Shown one piece after another: positions 1 through 6,509 of a DNA stretch of 7,683 nucleotides. The stretch spans positions 1 to 7,683 of the forward strand of contig JAPLBW010000009.1 in assembly GCA_026392555.1 (NCBI GenBank), read 5' to 3'. Position numbers and translations under genes: made by a program. How positions within the stretch are numbered: the first letter of the stretch is position 1; each line of letters begins with the position of its first letter. Source of the stretch: Actinomycetota bacterium (lineage in GTDB: Bacteria > Actinomycetota > Actinomycetes > UBA12327). The notes beneath the pieces were generated by a model that saw nothing but the letters and a program-made list of their open reading frames with translations, had not been told where the DNA came from and ran no database searches.

Positions 1-142
1 CTAATTCCTCAGCTAGATCCGGCTCGGTGCTGACCAGTTCACTGGCCCACGCCAGTGCAAACATTCGGGGGGTCTGGTCCCAGCCGTCGCGGGCGACGAA
101 CTCCTCAACTTGCTGGACGGCATGGGTTAGCGGTGTGCTCAT
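1..142 (-). CDS. PPA1309-family protein, N-terminal part (runs off left edge)
   Basis: The reverse strand opens with ATG at 142-140 and stays open for 47 codons to the edge. The start reads MSTPLTHAVQQVEEFVARDG, followed by WDQTPRMFALAWASELVSTE. The pattern of a short helix, then GWDQ.PR.FALA...EL...EP, matches my memory of the PPA1309 family, small actinobacterial proteins of unknown function. That family is typically encoded back to back with a UPF0182 gene, exactly as here. The start is well fixed: reading upstream in frame there is no other ATG, GTG or TTG before a stop (bases 173-175 on the complement). A GGAG (145-148, complement) precedes the ATG by only 2 bases, which is unusually close. 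Only about a quarter to a third of the usual length is present (estimate), so nothing can be said about the C-terminus. Function is unknown. Confidence 0.8.
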   Translation of the reverse strand, partial: MSTPLTHAVQQVEEFVARDGWDQTPRMFALAWASELVSTEPDLAEEL

Positions 143-169
143 GTCTCCAGTGTGTCGTAGGTTGGTGTC

Positions 170-3088
170 ATGTCATTTCCCCCCTCTGGTGAACCCATCC
201 TTTCCGACTCCCCAAGCGCACCTGGCCGCCGCCGAGGCGGGGTCCTGTTCCCGACACTGGTGATCGTTGCCGTCCTGGTGATCGCCTTCTCCAGCTTCGC
301 TGGTTTCTACTCGGACATCTTGTGGTTCCGCTCGGTGAATTTCACTTCTGTGTTCACCACGCAGTTGATTACCAGGGTTGGCTTGTTCTTTGTCTTTGGT
401 TTGCTGTTGGCCTTCGTAGTGTTACTCAATGCCTGGATCGCTTATCGCATTCGCCCGGTGTTTCGGGGACTTTCGCTCGAGCAGCAAAACCTCGACCGGT
501 ATCGCGTGGCTCTTGAGCCTTTCCGTCGGGCGATCCTGATTGCCGCCGCCGCTGGTTTGTTATTGATCGGGGGTACCTCGGCGGCCACACAGTGGGGCAC
601 CTATCTGCTGTGGCGAAATGGCGTTGACTTTGGAACCAAAGATCCACAATTTGGGCGCGATATTTCGTTCTTTACTTTTGACCTGCCGTGGTATCGCTTC
701 CTGCTGGGTTTTGGTTTTGCCGTTTTGGTTCTTTCCATCTTGCTATCCCTGGTTGTGCATTACATCTACGGCGGAATTCGTCTGCAAACTCCAGGCGAGC
801 GCTTTACTCCTGCGGCCACCGCGCACATATCGGTATTGCTAGGCATTTTTATGCTGCTCAAGGCCGTGGCCTATTGGTTTGACCGCTTCCAGCTGGAGGT
901 GACCCCCAATTCGCTGTTCACTGGGCTTAACTACGCGCAAATCAACGCGGTTTTACCGGCGAAGAACATCTTGATGTTTATCGCCGTTATTACTGCGGGG
1001 CTGTTTATCTTCAACGTGTTCCGCCGCACGTGGGCACTGCCGTTAGCAGCTGTTGGTCTCTTGGTGTTCTCCGCGATCGTGATTGGTTCGCTGTATCCCG
1101 CTTTTTTTCATTTTTTCCAGGTCAACCCCAGCCAGGCCACCAAGGAACAACCCTTCATCCAACGCAACATCGATGCGACGTTGAGTGCGTACGACCTCAC
1201 GAGTATTGAAAAGCAGGAATATCAGGCCAAGGACAAGACAACAGCCAAGGCCATTGCTGCGGACCGATCAACAATTAATAACGCACGCCTTCTGGACCCC
1301 TCCATCGTTCCGCCGACGTTCAATCAGTTACAGCAAATTCGTGGGTACTACTCCTTTGCTGACACGTTGGATGTTGACCGATACAAGATCAATGGCAAGC
1401 AGCGGGACTCGCTAGTCGCGCTGCGTGAGATCAACCTCGCGGGCATTCCGGAAAGCAACTGGATCAACAACACCACGGTGTTCACGCATGGGTTTGGCTT
1501 TACCAGCGCCTTCAGCAATACGGCTAATTCCGATGGAGCGCCGGCGTTCTTCGAGAGTAACATTCCGCCCAAGGGAGCGCTCGACATCAAGCAGCCCCGG
1601 GTGTACTTCGGCGAGAACTCGCCGATCTACTCCATCGTGGGTGGCCCGGCCGGATCAGTACCCCAGGAACTGGATTACCCAGACGACGCCAGCGCCAACG
1701 GACAACGAAATAACACCTACGGAGGCACGGGCGGTGTCCCGGTAGGTTCGCTGTTCAACAAGCTGGTCTTTGCCGTCAGGTACCAAGAGGGCAACATCCT
1801 GCTGTCAAACTTGGTCAATTCAGAATCCAAGATTTTGTATGAGCGCAACCCAAGGGATCGCGTGAAGAAGGTCGCCCCTTGGCTAACTCTCGATAGTGAC
1901 CCGTACCCATCAGTGGTCAACGGAAAGATCGTGTGGGTGGTTGACGCTTACACCACCACGAATGGCTACCCCTATTCCACTCGAACTCAGTTGGGTGAAG
2001 CAATCGCCGACTCCATCACGGCCGATTCGCAGTTCGTTCAAGCTCAAGCGGGTACGGATGTGAACTACATCCGCAACTCCGTAAAGGCAACCGTTGACGC
2101 GTACGACGGAACGGTGTCGTTGTATGAATGGGACACCAAAGACCCCGTGCTTAAGTCGTGGGCTGCAGCCTTCCCCGGCACCATCAAGCCACGTTCGGAA
2201 ATTGAAGCTGCGCTCTTGCAGCACGTGCGTTATCCCGAAGACTTGTTCAAGGTGCAGCGAGAGCTGTACTCGCGCTATCACGTGCAAGATGCCCTGGCGT
2301 TCTATAGCGGACAAGACTTCTGGACGATCCCCAATGACCCGACCAAAATCAGTGAGGGTCAGCCACAGCCTCCGTACTACTTGACGTTGAAGATGCCTGG
2401 AACGGCCAAGTCGGCGTTCTCGTTGACCTCAACGTTCTCACCCAACAACCGACAGACCTTGGCGGCCTTTATGGCGGTCAATGCTGAACCTGGACCAAAT
2501 TACGGCAAGATTCGGGTGCTGGAATTGCCACGGAACACCACCATCCCGGGTCCGGTGCAGGTGCAGAACAACATTGAGTCTGACCCCCTGATCTCGTCGC
2601 AACTTTCGTTGCTTCGTCGTGGTGGTTCCGACGTGGAGATTGGCAACTTGCTGAGTCTTCCTGTTGGTGGCGGTTTGCTCTACGTGGAGCCGATCTACGT
2701 ACGAGCTTCGCAAACTGACTCGTTCCCGCTATTGCGTAAGGTCGCCGTTTCGTTCGGTTCGCGTACTGCGATGGCAGATACGTTGGACCAAGCGTTGCGC
2801 AGCATCTTCCTTGGTGACACCGGCAACTCGAACGCCAATGAAACGGATTCAGGAACCGTCGTCACACCTCCGTCCACGGTTACGACCTTGGACCAAGCGC
2901 TGGATGCCGCCACGAAGGCCTATGACGATGCCCAAGCTGCCTTGCGACGTGGCGACCTGACCGCCTTTGCCGAAGCCCAGAAGCGCTTGGGTGAAGCCCT
3001 AGACAAGGTTGCCGCCGCTCGGGGAACAACAACAACGTCGGGATCACGGATTCCTTCGCTTGCGCGACTGAGCACTTCAAGGAAGTAG
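170..3088 (+). CDS. UPF0182 family integral membrane protein
   Basis: This 972-residue protein has the length and architecture of UPF0182 (COG1615), a membrane protein family common in actinobacteria and of unknown molecular function. I see a short polar N-terminus, then seven hydrophobic helices at about residues 25-47, 68-91, 119-137, 176-199, 217-236, 264-284 and 287-311, then a large soluble region from 312 to the end, probably outside the membrane. Family-like stretches include NPSQATKEQPFIQRNIDATL (319-338), PRVYFGENSPIYSIVGG, WLTLDSDPYPS, NGYPYS and VRYPEDLFKVQRELY. The tail has a low-complexity Ser/Thr/Asn/Pro linker and then a charged helix (about 905-949, rich in Ala, Asp, Lys and Arg), also usual for the family. 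The ATG at 170 has a weak AGG (159-161) 8 bases upstream. Only 27 bases separate it from the divergent PPA1309-like start. The exonuclease start follows 5 bases after the stop, suggesting co-transcription. Family assignment is secure; function is not known. Confidence 0.95.
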   Translation: MSFPPSGEPILSDSPSAPGRRRGGVLFPTLVIVAVLVIAFSSFAGFYSDILWFRSVNFTSVFTTQLITRVGLFFVFGLLLAFVVLLNAWIAYRIRPVFRGLSLEQQNLDRYRVALEPFRRAILIAAAAGLLLIGGTSAATQWGTYLLWRNGVDFGTKDPQFGRDISFFTFDLPWYRFLLGFGFAVLVLSILLSLVVHYIYGGIRLQTPGERFTPAATAHISVLLGIFMLLKAVAYWFDRFQLEVTPNSLFTGLNYAQINAVLPAKNILMFIAVITAGLFIFNVFRRTWALPLAAVGLLVFSAIVIGSLYPAFFHFFQVNPSQATKEQPFIQRNIDATLSAYDLTSIEKQEYQAKDKTTAKAIAADRSTINNARLLDPSIVPPTFNQLQQIRGYYSFADTLDVDRYKINGKQRDSLVALREINLAGIPESNWINNTTVFTHGFGFTSAFSNTANSDGAPAFFESNIPPKGALDIKQPRVYFGENSPIYSIVGGPAGSVPQELDYPDDASANGQRNNTYGGTGGVPVGSLFNKLVFAVRYQEGNILLSNLVNSESKILYERNPRDRVKKVAPWLTLDSDPYPSVVNGKIVWVVDAYTTTNGYPYSTRTQLGEAIADSITADSQFVQAQAGTDVNYIRNSVKATVDAYDGTVSLYEWDTKDPVLKSWAAAFPGTIKPRSEIEAALLQHVRYPEDLFKVQRELYSRYHVQDALAFYSGQDFWTIPNDPTKISEGQPQPPYYLTLKMPGTAKSAFSLTSTFSPNNRQTLAAFMAVNAEPGPNYGKIRVLELPRNTTIPGPVQVQNNIESDPLISSQLSLLRRGGSDVEIGNLLSLPVGGGLLYVEPIYVRASQTDSFPLLRKVAVSFGSRTAMADTLDQALRSIFLGDTGNSNANETDSGTVVTPPSTVTTLDQALDAATKAYDDAQAALRRGDLTAFAEAQKRLGEALDKVAAARGTTTTSGSRIPSLARLSTSRK
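3079..3083 (+). promoter_or_regulatory. Ribosome binding site for the GTG-started exonuclease
   Basis: AAGGA lies inside the last codons of the UPF0182 gene, 10 bases before the GTG at 3094. It supports GTG as the true start of the exonuclease and implies translation linked to the end of the upstream gene. No other good start lies between here and the DLETTG motif. Confidence 0.6.
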
Positions 3089-3093
3089 TTGCT

Positions 3094-3765
3094 GTGACGT
3101 GGCCTAGTACGTTCGTTGGTTTCGACCTCGAAACCACTGGCATCAGCCCCTCGTCGGATCGGATCGTTTCGGCTGCTGTGGTCGCGATGAGTCAGGATTC
3201 GATTCTGTCGGCGCATTCATGGCTAGTGAATCCAGGTATCGCCATTCCCGCCGAGGCAACGGCCGTGCACGGCATCACCAATGAGCGGGTGGCTGCCGAA
3301 GGCCAAGCGGCACCTGTTGCCGTGCGCGAGATTGTGACTCAACTGCGTGCTGCTTGGGACAATGGATTGCCGGTCGTGGCCTACAACGCGGCCTTCGATA
3401 TCCCCTTTATCTGGCACGAGGCCGATCGACACGGAGTCGAGATCGGCGCCATCGGGGTAGTCCTTGACCCGTTGGTGATTTGGCGACAACTCGAGAGGTA
3501 TCGCCCCGGCAAGAAGCGTCTTGCGGATGCTGTTTCGCGATTTGGACTCAGTGTTGAGGATGCTCACGAAGCCATGGCTGACGCCAAGGCCGCCGTTGAA
3601 GTGATGTTCAACTTGGTGGAGTTGGGGAGCCTGGGTGAAGTCGCACTTGATGAGATGATGACGTCTCAAGCGTCGTGGCATCGTGAGTGGGCCGTGGATT
3701 TCAAGGCCTGGCTCGAAGAGCGTGGCAAAGATGCGTCAGACATCAGCCTGACGTGGCCGATGTAG
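3094..3765 (+). CDS. DEDDh 3'-5' exonuclease, DnaQ/Pol III epsilon-like
   Basis: A 223-residue member of the DnaQ-like (RNase T/epsilon) exonuclease superfamily, which removes nucleotides from 3' ends using two metal ions. All catalytic motifs are visible. Exo I is FDLETTG with D11 and E13. Exo II is VVAYNAAFDIPFI with D102. Exo III is HEAMADAKAA with H158 and D163 in the H-x4-D spacing that defines the DEDDh class. The exonuclease fold fills about residues 5-175; the last 50 residues (ending WLEERGKDASDISLTWPM) carry no domain I recognise. There is no polymerase, BRCT or UvrC-like domain, so this is a stand-alone exonuclease, perhaps for repair or RNA/DNA turnover and not necessarily the replicative proofreader. 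It starts with GTG, 5 bases after the UPF0182 stop, and ends 27 bases before the NERD-helicase, so the three genes probably form one transcript. Hand-counted GC for 3241-3480 is 150 of 240 (about 62%). Substrate choice between DNA and RNA cannot be told from sequence. Confidence 0.93.
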   Translation: MTWPSTFVGFDLETTGISPSSDRIVSAAVVAMSQDSILSAHSWLVNPGIAIPAEATAVHGITNERVAAEGQAAPVAVREIVTQLRAAWDNGLPVVAYNAAFDIPFIWHEADRHGVEIGAIGVVLDPLVIWRQLERYRPGKKRLADAVSRFGLSVEDAHEAMADAKAAVEVMFNLVELGSLGEVALDEMMTSQASWHREWAVDFKAWLEERGKDASDISLTWPM

Positions 3766-3782
3766 TTGTTGTTCGCTGAATG

Positions 3783-3790
3783 AGGGGGAG
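3783..3790 (+). promoter_or_regulatory. Strong ribosome binding site of the NERD-helicase gene
   Basis: AGGGGGAG lies just before the ATG at 3793, with its GGGGG core about 4 bases away, in the 27-base gap after the exonuclease stop. It fixes the helicase start. I see no promoter in this short gap, so the gene is probably transcribed from upstream or from a promoter inside the exonuclease gene. Confidence 0.65.
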
Positions 3791-3792
3791 TA

Positions 3793-5454
3793 ATGCCTGC
3801 ACGCTGCATCCCAGAGCAACCCGTATTTGAAAACTCTGGTGAAGAACGCGCCTTTAAGGCACTTCGAGCCCAGCTACCAGCCGAAGCCGTCCTTCTGCAC
3901 AGCGTGTGGTTCATGGATAGAAAGCGCAATGATCGCGAAGCGGATTTCATTATCTTGTGGCCTGGGGTGGGCTTCATCGTCATTGAAGTCAAAGCAGGCG
4001 AGATCTGGTTTGAGAATGGTGCGTGGTGGCAACGTCATCCCACGGGTCCAGGGGAAATTCATCCCGTTGAGCAGGCTAGAAATGCCAAATATTTGATGAA
4101 TGAGTACCTGCTCAACAATGCAGGCATTCCCAGGAATGTATTCAAGGGGCACTTTGTGTTGTTTCTTGACACCGCGGATACAGCTCGCTTGCGCACTCCG
4201 GAGATTTTGCCTGAATTGACATTGACCAAGAATGACATGAATTCATTGGCTTACCGCATCGAGTTCGCAATGAAGAATTTTACTGACGACGTCGGCACAA
4301 TCCCGGATGAGGAATGGGTAGCGGACGCCAGCAAGGTTCTAGTGGGTGCATTTAATTTCCGCGAGAAGGTTGCAGCACTGCGCGCAGCAAACGATGATCA
4401 GGTGGAGCGGCTGACACGTACCGAAGCGCGAGCTTTACGAGCAATGCGGGAAGTTCGGCGCTTCCAGGTGGTGGGTGGTCCTGGTAGCGGAAAAACCTGG
4501 GCCGCCCTACATCAAGTTAAATTCCTCGCAGAAGCAGGCGAATCCGTGGGACTGTTGTGCTTTAACCGCGGACTGAGGGAATGGCTAAGCAAAGAAGTCG
4601 CTACGTGGCCCACTGAAGTTGGTGAGCGAGTGACGGTGGAGAACATCCACTCACTGGGACGGTCATGGGGTGTGGAAATTCCTGAGGCGCCCGATACTGA
4701 CTTCTGGGATCGTGAATTCTTCGAATCGTTTAGCGGTGTTATCAAGGAGCGCCCGATAGCTCTGAAGTTTGACTCGCTGGTGATCGATGAAGCACAGGAT
4801 TTTGAACCCCAATGGGTTCGGACCCTGCTGGGGACACTGCGTGATCAGGAAAAGGGTGGCCTTTTTGTCTTTGGCGACGAAGACCAAGGGGTATTTGGTC
4901 GGGATGGCGAGCTTGACCTGGGCTTACCTCGATTCGTGTTGGACGCAAATGTTCGAAACACTCGGCAGATTGCTGAATTTGTTCGTTCGGTGGTGGCCAA
5001 GCCCATGGAAGCGGAAGGAATTGATGGACCACCCGTGAAGTTTGTGCAATGTGGTCCTGAGGAAGACATGGAGCAGATCGCAGAACATGAGGTGTTCAAG
5101 TTCTTGGAGGAGGGATTTGATGGGGGAGACGTTGTCCTTTTGACGACTAAGAGCCAGCACCACATGCAGCGCGATTTGAAAGCTCGCGAAGGGACTGATG
5201 GTTACTGGGACGCATTTTGGAGCAAGGATGAGCACTTCTATTGCACCGTTGGGGGCTTTAAAGGCCTGGACCGCCCGATCGTAGTTCTAGCGGTTAATGG
5301 ATTTCATGATGAAGAGACTGCCCGTGATTTCCTGTACGTAGGCATGTCACGAGCACGCGATCAGTTAGTCATCGTTGGCGACTTTGACGAACTCGCTGCA
5401 GTAGGCGGCAAAGAGTTCGCTAAGCGTTTGACTAAAGCTCGAACGGAAAGTTAA
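3793..5454 (+). CDS. NERD nuclease domain fused to a UvrD-like superfamily 1 helicase
   Basis: A 553-residue two-domain protein. Residues about 15-130 match the nuclease-related (NERD) domain of the PD-(D/E)xK fold: SGEERAFKAL with E18, then EADFIIL with D51, then IVIEVKAGEI with E65-V-K67. After a linker comes a superfamily 1 helicase core. Walker A is GGPGSGKT (228-235). Walker B is VIDEAQDF (330-337), with D332, E333 and Q335. Motif III is FGDEDQGVF (360-368). The motif IV region is ANVRNTRQI (385-393), with R388. Motif V is in VGGFKGLDRPIVVLA (486-500). Motif VI is YVGMSRAR (515-522), with R520. The core is compact, with little room for the large 1B/2B insertions of UvrD or PcrA. The family is annotated as nuclease-related-domain DEAD/DEAH or UvrD helicases. 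The expected role is ATP-driven translocation coupled to nucleic acid cleavage, in repair or phage defence; that part is inference. The gene is poorer in GC than its upstream neighbours and ends in a 4-base overlap with the convergent membrane protein gene. Confidence 0.92.
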   Translation: MPARCIPEQPVFENSGEERAFKALRAQLPAEAVLLHSVWFMDRKRNDREADFIILWPGVGFIVIEVKAGEIWFENGAWWQRHPTGPGEIHPVEQARNAKYLMNEYLLNNAGIPRNVFKGHFVLFLDTADTARLRTPEILPELTLTKNDMNSLAYRIEFAMKNFTDDVGTIPDEEWVADASKVLVGAFNFREKVAALRAANDDQVERLTRTEARALRAMREVRRFQVVGGPGSGKTWAALHQVKFLAEAGESVGLLCFNRGLREWLSKEVATWPTEVGERVTVENIHSLGRSWGVEIPEAPDTDFWDREFFESFSGVIKERPIALKFDSLVIDEAQDFEPQWVRTLLGTLRDQEKGGLFVFGDEDQGVFGRDGELDLGLPRFVLDANVRNTRQIAEFVRSVVAKPMEAEGIDGPPVKFVQCGPEEDMEQIAEHEVFKFLEEGFDGGDVVLLTTKSQHHMQRDLKAREGTDGYWDAFWSKDEHFYCTVGGFKGLDRPIVVLAVNGFHDEETARDFLYVGMSRARDQLVIVGDFDELAAVGGKEFAKRLTKARTES

Positions 5455-6317
5455 GAACTGACCGATGTGGCCGTGCCCTTCCATCCTGGGTGGAATGGTG
5501 TGTAGGGATCTGTCGTGTAGTCCTCGCTGACGTAGCCCGTGCAGCGCGGAATCTTGGTTCCCTGGGTTCGCTCAGCGAAGTCATGTGGGGCGGACTTGGC
5601 CCATGGGGCGGGGTAGTGCATTCCCGTTGTCGCGGAAACACACGCAATGATCTGGAGCAGGACGAAGACCGCAAAGTTTTGGTACAGCGCCAGGTAAATC
5701 AAAGTGATGATCAGGTTGGGGACGTGACAACCCAAGGCCTTGACCTTTTGCGTCAGGGCGGTGTCGTGTTCTGGGGCGATGTAGTGATCCCAGTAGATCC
5801 CATGGAAGTTCGGCTGCCAGATGCCCATCAGGCTCCAGGCAATCACCCACGCCAGCACTGGCTTGTTCACCCAGGTGGCGTCGATTCCGGAAACAGCTTT
5901 GGTGGCAATGAGCCACGTGGCAAGAAACAGCTGACCACTACTGCTACCCCACAAGATGCCAAAGACAATGGCAGACCCGTTGTACTTCGGGCGATTGAAC
6001 CGAACGGTAAAGCGAACCCACAGCACGCTGTAGGCCATAAAGATGAAGCCGAAGCACAGCGCGGTGTAGGCAATCCAGGAAGAGTTGTCGAGATTGGCTT
6101 GAGTCCACAGTGGTGAGGTGAGAATTTTCTCTAGACCACCGCTGAAGTAGGAGAGCAACCAACAGATCGAGAAATAAATGCCACCTCGAATCCAGGCGGG
6201 GGTTGCTGAGAATGCGGTCCACGGCATGTAACGGCCGGCCTTGAAATACAGGCCCAGGAGGACAACCAAGATCACTGCGCTAGCAATGGCGATCGGTTGA
6301 ACAAGAAAATCAAACAT
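5451..6317 (-). CDS. Polytopic membrane protein of unknown family
   Basis: A 288-residue hydrophobic protein that I do not recognise. Likely membrane helices lie at about residues 6-26, 42-62, 80-104, 115-138, 153-170 and 200-235 (one long or two short helices), giving six or seven spans. Between the fifth and sixth spans is a polar, aromatic stretch, QPNFHGIYWDHYIAPEHD, with three histidines spaced H172-x5-H178-x5-H184 and nearby Asp and Glu; H198 and H234 follow at the ends of the next hydrophobic segment. Such spacing could bind a metal or cofactor, but this is a guess. The C-terminal 50 residues are soluble and rich in Tyr, Thr and Pro. The ATG at 6317 has AGGA (complement of 6322-6325) 4 bases upstream. 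The membrane-like composition and this ribosome site favour this strand over a 208-codon open frame on the opposite strand. It diverges from the dioxygenase gene and converges on the helicase. Confidence 0.8.
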   Translation of the reverse strand: MFDFLVQPIAIASAVILVVLLGLYFKAGRYMPWTAFSATPAWIRGGIYFSICWLLSYFSGGLEKILTSPLWTQANLDNSSWIAYTALCFGFIFMAYSVLWVRFTVRFNRPKYNGSAIVFGILWGSSSGQLFLATWLIATKAVSGIDATWVNKPVLAWVIAWSLMGIWQPNFHGIYWDHYIAPEHDTALTQKVKALGCHVPNLIITLIYLALYQNFAVFVLLQIIACVSATTGMHYPAPWAKSAPHDFAERTQGTKIPRCTGYVSEDYTTDPYTPFHPGWKGTATSVSS

Positions 6318-6428
6318 GGTGTCCTATTCCCGAGCCGTGAAGGTTGTTTCATCGTGCCAAAGGTGGAGGGTTTCGGCGCGTTTAATGGCCGGCGAGGCGT
6401 GAGCGCGTGTCTTAACTGTCAAAGGTGG

Positions 6429-6458
6429 TGGACAACCGTAGGCACGCGGTCATACGGT
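6429..6458 (+). promoter_or_regulatory. Candidate promoter of the dioxygenase gene
   Basis: TGGACA (6429-6434, one mismatch to TTGACA) and TACGGT (6453-6458, fits TAnnnT) are 18 bases apart. Transcription would begin near 6465, inside the first inverted repeat, leaving a 5' leader of about 45 bases that includes the 15-base palindrome and the ribosome site. A second -10-like TAATTT (6492-6497) is less likely because a start from it would exclude the ribosome site. Prediction from pattern only. Confidence 0.35.
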
Positions 6459-6482
6459 CGTCGCACACGACCACGGTGGTCG
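6456..6482. repeat. Two nested inverted repeats sharing an arm (operator-like)
   Basis: The first repeat is GGTCGT (6456-6461), a 5-base spacer, and ACGACC (6467-6472). The second is a near-continuous palindrome, CGACCACGGTGGTCG (6468-6482), with 7-base arms around one central base. The CGACC at 6468-6472 belongs to both, so the block reads GGTCG, CGACC, GGTCG. Such symmetry suits a dimeric repressor of the TetR or GntR kind, or two alternative RNA hairpins in the leader. The arms are exact; the function is inferred from position just before the dioxygenase gene. Confidence 0.5.
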
Positions 6483-6497
6483 GATTGTGCGTAATTT

Positions 6498-6503
6498 AGG
6501 GAG
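6498..6503 (+). promoter_or_regulatory. Ribosome binding site of the dioxygenase gene
   Basis: AGGGAG ends 6 bases before the ATG at 6510 and supports that start over the next in-frame ATG at 6579 (Met24). Confidence 0.65.
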
Positions 6504-6509
6504 CCACCC

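Larger units (their letters stand above)
6318..6509. promoter_or_regulatory. Divergent intergenic control region
   Basis: This 192-base gap separates the starts of the membrane protein (minus) and the dioxygenase (plus), so it must hold control signals for both unless one is leaderless. The right half contains nested inverted repeats (6456-6482) and a plausible plus-strand promoter. On the minus strand a perfect TTGACA (complement of 6417-6422) could be a -35 box for the membrane protein, but I find no good TAnnnT at 16-18 bases from it. No open frame of interest or RNA gene was seen. Confidence 0.6.

Noticed and set aside
1910..2314. A 134-codon minus-strand open frame inside the UPF0182 gene
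   Set aside because: Antisense to strongly family-like UPF0182 sequence, with no recognisable motif in its product.
3223..3681. A 152-codon minus-strand open frame inside the exonuclease gene
   Set aside because: Antisense to a gene with a full catalytic motif set, with no domain of its own.
3765..3775. GTTGTTGTT triplets after the exonuclease stop as a repeat element
   Set aside because: Only three units; no array or similar copies beyond a short ACAACAACAAC at the end of the UPF0182 gene.
5479..5495. Hairpin TTCCATC-CTG-GGTGGAA as a terminator of the helicase transcript
   Set aside because: The stem is short, contains a G-T pair, has no T run and lies in the coding region of the convergent gene. 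It may be chance.
5490..6116. A 208-codon open frame on the plus strand opposite the membrane protein gene
   Set aside because: It lies fully antisense to a frame with clear membrane helices and a ribosome site. Its own product is rich in Gly, Arg, Asp and Val with no recognisable motif, so it is best explained as a shadow.
6492..6497. TAATTT as the -10 box of the dioxygenase gene
   Set aside because: Transcription would begin near 6504, after the AGGGAG ribosome site, and the -35 region would be poor.
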